Assembly: GCF_007565055.1 (NCBI RefSeq)
Contig: NC_044554.1
Coordinates: 141,731,463 to 141,795,462, forward strand
Length of the DNA stretch: 64,000 bases
Source of the DNA: Rhinopithecus roxellana
Lineage: Eukaryota > Chordata > Mammalia > Primates > Cercopithecidae
Direction: 5' to 3'
The translations under genes were made by a program, and so were the position numbers. Below the pieces are notes generated by a model that saw only the letters and a program-made list of their open reading frames with translations, did no database searches and was not told the origin of the DNA. Shown piece by piece: positions 56,321-64,000 of this stretch. Every line of letters begins with the position of its first letter. Position 1 is the stretch's first letter.

Positions 56321-56697
56321 AATTATTCCCCAAGTGTTAAAGATGAGGCTGAAGGTAAGGAGCAGAGGGAAAATCATTGATTAAAGGCATCCTAACACCG
56401 TTTGCTAACTTTCTGGTAACAGGAAGATGTTGATAACATTTAATATGGGTCCATCCTTATCTTCCAACTTCTCTTTGCAAGCCAACTGTCTCAGTCACCA
56501 GCTCTGCTAAACTCAGAGCAAAGTGGGCATTCTGAGCTGCCAGAGAGGGTGGCAAGCTACAGAAGGGTAAATGTCTGTTAGTGCAATGGCTTCTTATGCT
56601 ATTAAAACTGCAACGTAAGGATTGGGTGGATGAGCATGTGGCTTACAGTGTTCCAAGTGAGACCATATCTGTTACACCAGTTGCTCTTCATCACAAT
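56321..56697. other. Unassigned spacer
   Basis: Nothing recognised. Confidence 0.55.
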
Positions 56698-56710
56698 TAA
56701 GGATGGAGAA
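56698..56710. repeat. Target-site duplication of AluS
   Basis: TAAGGATGGAGAA recurs perfectly at 57061-57073. Confidence 0.94.
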
Positions 56711-57060
56711 GGGTCGAGCACGGTGGCTCATGCCTGTAATGCCAGCACTTTGGGAGGCCAAGACGGGAGGATCACCTGAGTTGGGAGTTCAAGACCAGCC
56801 ACGACCAACATGGAGAAACCCCGTCTCTACTAAAAATACAAAATAATAATAATAATAATAATAATAACAATAATAAGCCGGGCATGATGGCACATTCCTG
56901 TAATCCCAGCTACTCAGGAGGCTGAGGCAAGAGAATCACTTGAACCTGGGAGGCAGAAGTTGTGGTGAGCCAAGATCATGCCACTGCGCTCCAGCCTGGG
57001 CAACAGAGCAAGACTCAGTCAAAAAACAAAAAGAAAATAAAGATAAAAAAGCAAAAAAAA
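56711..57060 (+). mobile_element. AluS with (AAT)n in the central A-rich linker
   Basis: gtcgagcacggtggctcatg, gatcacctgagttgggagttc, then the linker between monomers has expanded to about twelve AAT-type units (56841-56876), then gccgggcatgatggcacattc and gaatcacttgaacctgggag. Long A-rich tail. Confidence 0.95.
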
Positions 57061-57073
57061 TAAGGATGGAGAA

Positions 57074-57834
57074 AATTGAAATGTGGAAAATGTGAGCAGC
57101 TCACATGAATTCACAAAATGTTTAAGAAGAAGAAGTAAATCTTGCCCGTGTTTTCTATAAAAGGTAAATACAACAGCTGTTAATTCCTTGCTCATTATTT
57201 TAGAGGTATTGCCAAAGAAAGATAAGTAGCTGCATGTATACTTACTGAGTTGTTTTCTTCAAAAAAGAATGTGTAATTCAAAAGACTGATGTCGGTATAA
57301 TATAAAAGTGACTGCTAATGTAAAAAAAAAAATTCACAATATTTTCTTGAGCGATTGGCATAACATATCACTTCCATGTGAGTGAAGTGAAGATTGAGAG
57401 GGAACGTATCAGTGTCATATCCCTGGTTCAAAGTGACAGGTCTATGCACAGGTTTATTCCGGCCTGTGTCTCTTGTTTTTGTGTCAATCTTTGTTCTCCA
57501 CCTACATTTTAATTTTAAATATAGGGGTCATGATTTATCCTTCTGCTAAGAACAGTTATTACCAAATAAAGTATACTTGAACAGACAATGTTTAGTAAGC
57601 CATAACTATGTCTCGAGAAGAATTAGAAGCTTGGCAAATTGGTCCAAGTGGAAGCATGAATTCATGAATACTTAGTTGCAGTCAGGATTAGAGAATCTTA
57701 CTGGTTCATAGGAAGCTAGAGGCAGAGTACAAAGGCTGATAACTTCAAAATCGAAGTCCTGAGGAGATGGTCAGGCAGTCCACCCTAGGATGTTGTCAAC
57801 CCAAAGGGACTAGATCGTTGAGAGAGAGAGAGTC
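57074..57834. other. Unassigned spacer
   Basis: No gene or named repeat recognised. Confidence 0.55.
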
Positions 57835-57849
57835 TAAAGCAGTGAGTGG
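57835..57849. repeat. Left target-site duplication of L1P
   Basis: TAAAGCAGTGAGTGG recurs perfectly at 58929-58943. Confidence 0.95.
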
Positions 57850-58928
57850 TAAACAAATTAGTAAGAAAAAAACAATCAATCCCCTCAAAAAGTGGGCTAA
57901 GGACATGAATAGACAATTCTCAAAAGAAGATATACAAATGGCAAACAAACATATGGAAAAATGCTTAACATCACTAATGATCAGGGAAATGCAAATCAAA
58001 ACTATAATGCAATACCACCTTACTCCTGGAAGGACAGCCATCATGAAAGAATCAAAACACAGTAGATGTTGGCATGAATGCAGCAATCAGGAAACATTTC
58101 TACACAGCTGGTGGGAATGTAAACTAGTACAGCCACTATGGAAAACAGTGTGGAGATTCCTTAAAGAAATAAAAGTAGAACTAAGATTCGATCCAGCAAT
58201 CCCACTACTGGGTATCTACCCAGAGGGAGAAAGGTCATTATTCGAAAAAGATACTTGCACATGTATGTTTATAGCAATTCACAATTGCAAAATAGTGGAA
58301 CCAACCCAAATGCCCATCAATCAATGAGTAGATAAAGAAACTCCAGTATATGTATATATACCACAGTATATATACATATATACATATATATGTACATATA
58401 TTATATACATACATATACACATATAAAATATATACACATATATACACATATATTGAAAATATGTTTATATATTTTATATGTGTATATGTGTGTATATATA
58501 ATATACATGTGTGTATATATGTGTGTATAAGTGTGTGTGTATGTATATATATGATGAAATACTACTCAGTCATAAAAAGGAACAAATTAACAGCATTAAC
58601 AATGACCTGAATGAGATTATAGACTATTATTCTAAGTGAAGTAACTCAGGAATGGAAAACCAAACATCATATGTTCTCAATGATACGTGCAAGCTGAGCT
58701 ATGAGGACGCAAAGGCATAAGAATGATACAGTGGACTTTGGGGACTTGGGGGGAAGAGTGGGAGGGGAGCCAGGGATAAAAGACAATAAATGTGGTGCAG
58801 TATATACTGCTAGGGTGATGGGTGCACCAGGTTCTCACAAATCTCCACTAAAGAAGGTACTCATATAACCAAATACCACCTTTACCCCAATAACTTATGG
58901 AAAAATAAAAAAAAAAAACATAAATAAA
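57850..58928 (+). mobile_element. 5'-truncated L1P (L1PB-like) 3' end
   Basis: Encodes the last part of L1 ORF2 ([20 protein letters not shown]; cysteine-poor variant of the C-terminal [20 protein letters not shown]), then a 3' UTR ending ccaaataccacctttacccc and taacttatggaaaaataaaa. The 186-codon frame at 57767-58327 joins 28 codons of flank to L1 sequence and is not a gene. A large microsatellite interrupts ORF2. Perfect 15-bp target duplication. Confidence 0.93.
58345..58552. repeat. TATA/TATG/TG compound microsatellite
   Basis: About 200 bases of tatatg, tacata and gtgtgtat words with local inverted symmetry. It sits where other L1 copies have only a short gtacatatatac-type segment ahead of the Trp/Tyr-rich coding text, so it expanded within the L1. 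Confidence 0.93.
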
Positions 58929-58943
58929 TAAAGCAGTGAGTGG

Positions 58944-59790
58944 GAAAATAATCTGAAGTAAGTAGATGAACTAAAGAGAGTTAACTGTAGCAATCTTTTT
59001 TCCAGGGAAAGGGCAAGGCAGGGAGTGGTGGTGGTGGTTTTAACCCGGGACAAGCAGAGGAAAGCAGTCATTAAAGAGACCAAGTCTCTGTGGGTCACTA
59101 TGGCTATTTATTGTGAAGACACATTCTCTTAACTTCTCAGTCGCCATCAAGCAGTCATGCTAAGTGATAAATGAGTCAATCGGGTAATATATTATAAATA
59201 TTAATTTTTATTAATATGGAAAAAAGATCAAAAAGAATATGATTAATTAAAGAAGGATATGGTATGATCTATCAGAGACCGATTTGTGTGTGTGCATATA
59301 TGTGCAATGTATACTTGAAAGAAGAATTGAGAGTTTACACACTGAATTATTGGCAGAATTTACTGATAGGTGCTGGTAATATGGTTGTTTACTCTTTCCT
59401 TTTTGGTGTGTAACTTTTCTACAATTTTTGTTTTGTAAATGTGTTTTACTTTTGTAATGAGAAAATATACATTTATACGTGAAGAATAACTCTATAAAGT
59501 AAATAGCTACTTGGTCATATTATAACCACCATAAGAATAGGTTATAATGGAGCAAAAATATGCATGAGAATCATATAGTCCTTCATTGGACAGTACACCA
59601 AGGCATACTACACTTTTCTGATTTCTTACACAGATATATCACTGATTGTCCAAAGTCCCTTAGAATATTTTACTTCTTGTCTGACCATCACATTTCTTAG
59701 CTTTGGCTAAGTTTCTTTGCCTTTTTCCCAGCCAATGTTTCTAAAACTAATACAGAATGAGAACATAATGACATTGGTTCTATAAAGAAA
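58944..59790. other. Unassigned spacer
   Basis: 59330-59470 (ttactgataggtgctggt..., tttacttttgtaatgagaaaa) resembles an old dispersed repeat tail I cannot name. No gene seen. Confidence 0.45.
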
Positions 59791-59800
59791 TTGTTCTCCT

Positions 59801-60429
<629 letters not shown>

Positions 60430-60560
60430 TTTAGAAGAAAGAGACCCGACTTCCAGACTTAAATAAATCATCCTTTAGATAAATAATTTTCATTGGCCTT
60501 AATTTTGGTATCTGCAAAACAAGGGATTTGAGTAGTTCATTGTTTCCAAACTTATTCAGT
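60430..60560 (-). mobile_element. MIR fragment, antisense
   Basis: gagacccgacttccagac, gccttaattttggtatctgc and aaaacaagggatttgagtag weakly match reversed MIR. Confidence 0.55.
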
Positions 60561-61170
60561 ATTAATAAGTTCACAAAGTACCATCTTATGTGACATTTCC
60601 CTGTTTGCTGTACATTGCTATTTAACAGGAATGGAGCCTATGAACTATGATTTTAGCAAATACTCCAAGTAACTGATATGATAAGAAACATTGGATAACA
60701 CTGGATGAAGTGTTGTTTGACCTCCCCACCCTTACCGTAAAAAGCCCGTGGTATGCGAGGTGGCCATCATCACATTATTGTTAACACATTCCTGTATGAT
60801 TGGCTACGGTGAGAGATTTGCCTATTGCAACAACAACAAACAAATCTAAGAGATCATTTCCTTTAAGGACACATTGTTTTGCTTTTACAGTATAACTGGC
60901 CAAATAGAGATTCACTCATACATACTGTGCATTGAAACCAACGGAGCGAACATGAGTCCTTAGAATAAATGCCTGTTGACATCAAACATTCAGCTGTTAA
61001 TCAGAGGGAAATCAGTTGTACTTTTCTACATTGTAGTCTTATCTGTAGTTACAGAATTCCTTTGCAACATTTACCTTGTAAGATGTAGAACATGGCGAAA
61101 TGTTGTAGAAATCATGGAAATGTAGGCTTGAGATGATGCCAGCTTTGAAGATTATAAGTGTGGACCCTAT
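60561..61170. other. Unassigned spacer
   Basis: Nothing recognised. Confidence 0.55.
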
Positions 61171-61252
61171 TAGCACATCAACATGGCACATGTATACATA
61201 TGTAACAAACCTGCACGTTGTGCACATGTACCCTAGAACATAAAGTATAATA
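61171..61252 (+). mobile_element. Very short L1PA 3' tail (about 80 bp)
   Basis: catcaacatggcacatgtat, acatatgtaacaaacctgc, acgttgtgcacatgtaccc and tagaacataaagtataataa are the last 80 or so bases of an L1PA element, almost consensus. Extreme 5' truncation. No clear target duplication seen. Confidence 0.93.
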
Positions 61253-62105
<853 letters not shown>

Positions 62106-62119
62106 CAGTAATCCGTCTT

Positions 62120-62544
62120 AATACTTAGTGATTCCTTCAGTCCTCTTATGTTTCCAAAGCCATGTGGTGTCTTGGAGCTTGTCATCTGTGACAGAAATTG
62201 ACTGGGAGCAACCCATGTGGGAAATTCTAAAGGTACTTTTGAAGATTTCCCCAAATGCTTGCTTGTTTATTTCAGCACCCTTTACTGATCAGAAGAAAAA
62301 AAAAATTGATAAACCAAACTTAAAACTTGAGTACAAGTATGACAAAATTAAACATATCCAAAAGTGAACTCATTATTTTCTGCACTCCCCATAAAACTAC
62401 TTCCTTCCTCTAAAAATCCCCGTTTTTGGAAAATGGCATTGAGCTAAGTGTTAAAGCCATAAACCAGAGTCACCCTTCTCTGCTAGACAAATCCAGTTAT
62501 TCATCATACGCTGGCTATTCTAAATTCAAAATATCTCTTATTTC
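62120..62544. other. Unassigned spacer
   Basis: Nothing recognised. Confidence 0.55.
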
Positions 62545-63055
62545 TCATCTGTCTGTTCACTCCCCACTCATGAGGCCTCAAAGTAGGATCTCATTGATTC
62601 TAGCCTGTTCATCTCCCCTCCATTAGTCTTTGCTTACCTAAAGTCCTGATTCCACTGCCAACAGCCCTATTTCTAAAGTAGAAATCTGATTTTGTCTTTA
62701 ATAAATTCTTGAATAAGATGATAAACAAATGTTTTTTATGATTGTTAGCTCCTTTATAACCCAACCTCAGTCTGATATCTCAGACCCATTAGTTATTATT
62801 TCCTTTAGCCTTTATTGACTTTCTTTTAGCCGCACTGACTTTCTTACCTCCTTCCTAATCATGCTTCCTTGTTATTTGTCCATCTTTGCATGGACTATCT
62901 CCCAAAAGATGGAATTCCATTACCTCTTACACCACAACACTCCTACTCTAGTCTAAAAAACTCCATTCAACCTTTAATCTTCTCATGTCACCTTCCCTGT
63001 GATGCATCCTCCATTTCCTCACAGAGCACTGCATTCCTAGTCTATTAATAAAGTG
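62545..63055 (+). mobile_element. LINE-2 fragment
   Basis: cataacccaacctcagtctgat-like text (ataacccaacctcagtctg), gctttgcatggactatctccc-like text (catctttgcatggactatc), caacctttaatcttctcatg, tcaccttccctgtgatgc and cacagagcactgcattcc follow the L2 3' region in sense. Diverged; ends approximate. Confidence 0.6.
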
Positions 63056-63071
63056 CAAATCATATTATGGA

Positions 63072-63517
63072 TGGTGCAGTGGGTTGAATGGTGGCTTCCC
63101 TAAAAGGTACATCACATCATAACTCCCTGAATCTCTGAATGTGACCTTATTTGGGAAAAGGCTCTTTGCAGATATAATTAAGAATCTGAGGATGAGATCA
63201 TCCTGGATTATATGTGTGGGCTTTAAATCCATTACAAGTGAACCATTAAGAAACACAAAGAGCAGAGCCACACAGGGAAAATGGGAGACCATGTAAAGAC
63301 GGAGGCAGAGATTGGATTGACCAAAACCCAAGAAACTCTGGAGCCACATGGAAGAGGAAAGGCAGGATTGCCCCATTAGAGCCTTTGGGAAGAATGAGCC
63401 CTGTAGACACCTTGACTTCAGACTGCTGGCCTCCAAACTGTGAAATGTTAACCTTCCATTACTTAAATCCATCAAGTTTGTGGGAAGTTGCTATAGCAGC
63501 CCTAGGAAACTAATGTA
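63072..63517 (+). mobile_element. MLT1-type LTR (ERVL-MaLR)
   Basis: agtgggttgaatggtggct, aatgtgaccttatttggg, gatgagatcatcctgg, gagaccatgtaaagacgg, gacaccttgacttcagac and tgctatagcagccctaggaa in MLT1 order. The 136-codon minus-strand frame across it is an antisense artefact. Confidence 0.9.
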
Positions 63518-63574
63518 GGTAGCTATTTATACATTCACTCCTAACTATATCTTAAAATTCTGCAGGGCAGATGT

Positions 63575-64000
63575 CACAGATTGTTTTTGAATTGATAGAC
63601 TTTATTTGTTGAGCAGTTTTAGCTTTATAGAAAAATTGAGCTCCAAGTACAGAGCATTCTCATATACCCCTTCCCATTTCCCTTATAATTAACAGTCTGC
63701 ATTAGTGATGTACAGTTGTTACAGTTAATGAGCCAACAGTGATATGTTATTCTTGACTGAAGTTCATAGTTTACATTAAGGTTCACTCTTTGTATTGTAT
63801 ACTCTATGGGTCTAGGCAAATGTTAATGACATGGATCCATGAATACAGTATCATACTGAATAGTTTCACTGCCCTAAAAATCCTGTGTTCCACCTATTTA
63901 TTCTTCCCTTCTCCCAAACCCTGGAAACTGCTGATCTTTTTTACTGTCTCCCCCACCTTTTCCAGAAAGCCACATAGTTGGAATCATACAGTATGTAGCA
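63575..64000 (-). mobile_element. Old L1M 3' region, antisense, running off the window
   Basis: gagcagttttagctttatag, gtacagagcattctcatat, gttcatagtttacattaagg, tatgggtctaggcaaatg, cactgccctaaaaatcctg and ggaatcatacagtatgtagc are consecutive blocks of reversed L1M. It is truncated by the right edge. Confidence 0.88.

Noticed and set aside
57767..58327. 186-codon frame
   Set aside because: Flanking sequence fused to the truncated L1 ORF2 tail; the target duplication at 57835 shows where the L1 begins.
63065..63475. 136-codon minus-strand frame
   Set aside because: Runs antisense across an MLT1 LTR.

Overview
The window is nuclear DNA from a primate, most likely an Old World monkey (Cercopithecidae). 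It is a dense mosaic of Alu SINEs, LINE-1 of several ages, LINE-2, MIR, MaLR LTRs and old DNA transposons. The lineage call rests on three young Alu copies (15488-15799, 22122-22425, 61809-62105 on the minus strand). They share the base changes of the AluYR-type subfamilies found in macaques and baboons: ggctcaagcc near the 5' end, aactagccgggcgaggtgg in the middle, and gagatccggccactg in the right monomer. Human AluY copies do not carry this combination. I cannot tell which monkey it is.

I see no convincing protein-coding gene, rRNA, tRNA, CRISPR array or prokaryotic signal. The long open frames all have other explanations. The 437-, 463-, 93- and 82-codon frames at 39277-42813 are pieces of one decayed LINE-1 ORF2. 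The frame at 57767-58327 is the tail of another LINE-1. Others run antisense to MLT1 LTRs or L1, or come from microsatellites. The window therefore reads as intergenic or deep-intronic DNA. The one spot resembling a gene start is a TATA box with a possible short first exon and splice donor near 50110-50180. It is tentative.

Layout: 1-10 kb is mostly unrecognised AT-rich DNA with an antisense L1 trace, a partial Alu, a THE1 LTR (3732-4084), MIRs, a short L1PB 3' end with clean target-site duplications (5029-5500) and an AluJ. From 10.6 to 24.2 kb there are two long antisense LINE-2 copies, each split by an AluS, plus AluY copies, MLT1 LTRs, an ERV1-type LTR (about 18144-18962) and a hAT-Charlie element. 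From 26 to 27.5 kb an old L1M is shredded and interrupted by an Alu monomer and an antisense MLT1 LTR. From 29 to 36 kb there are Alus, MIRs, an antisense L1M and a 200-bp polypurine tract grown out of an Alu tail.

The most structured block is 36125-45225. A small palindromic DNA-transposon relic is split by a full-length-type old L1M (36195-45050, 15-bp target-site duplications). That L1M is itself interrupted by an Alu and by a younger L1PA-like element (39098-43026), whose insertion coincides with loss of about 2 kb of the older ORF2. From 45.8 to 64 kb there are Tigger and MER5A DNA transposons, MIRs, L2, Alus, an L1P tail carrying a large TA/TG microsatellite, a very short L1PA tail, an MLT1 LTR and an antisense L1M that runs off the right edge.
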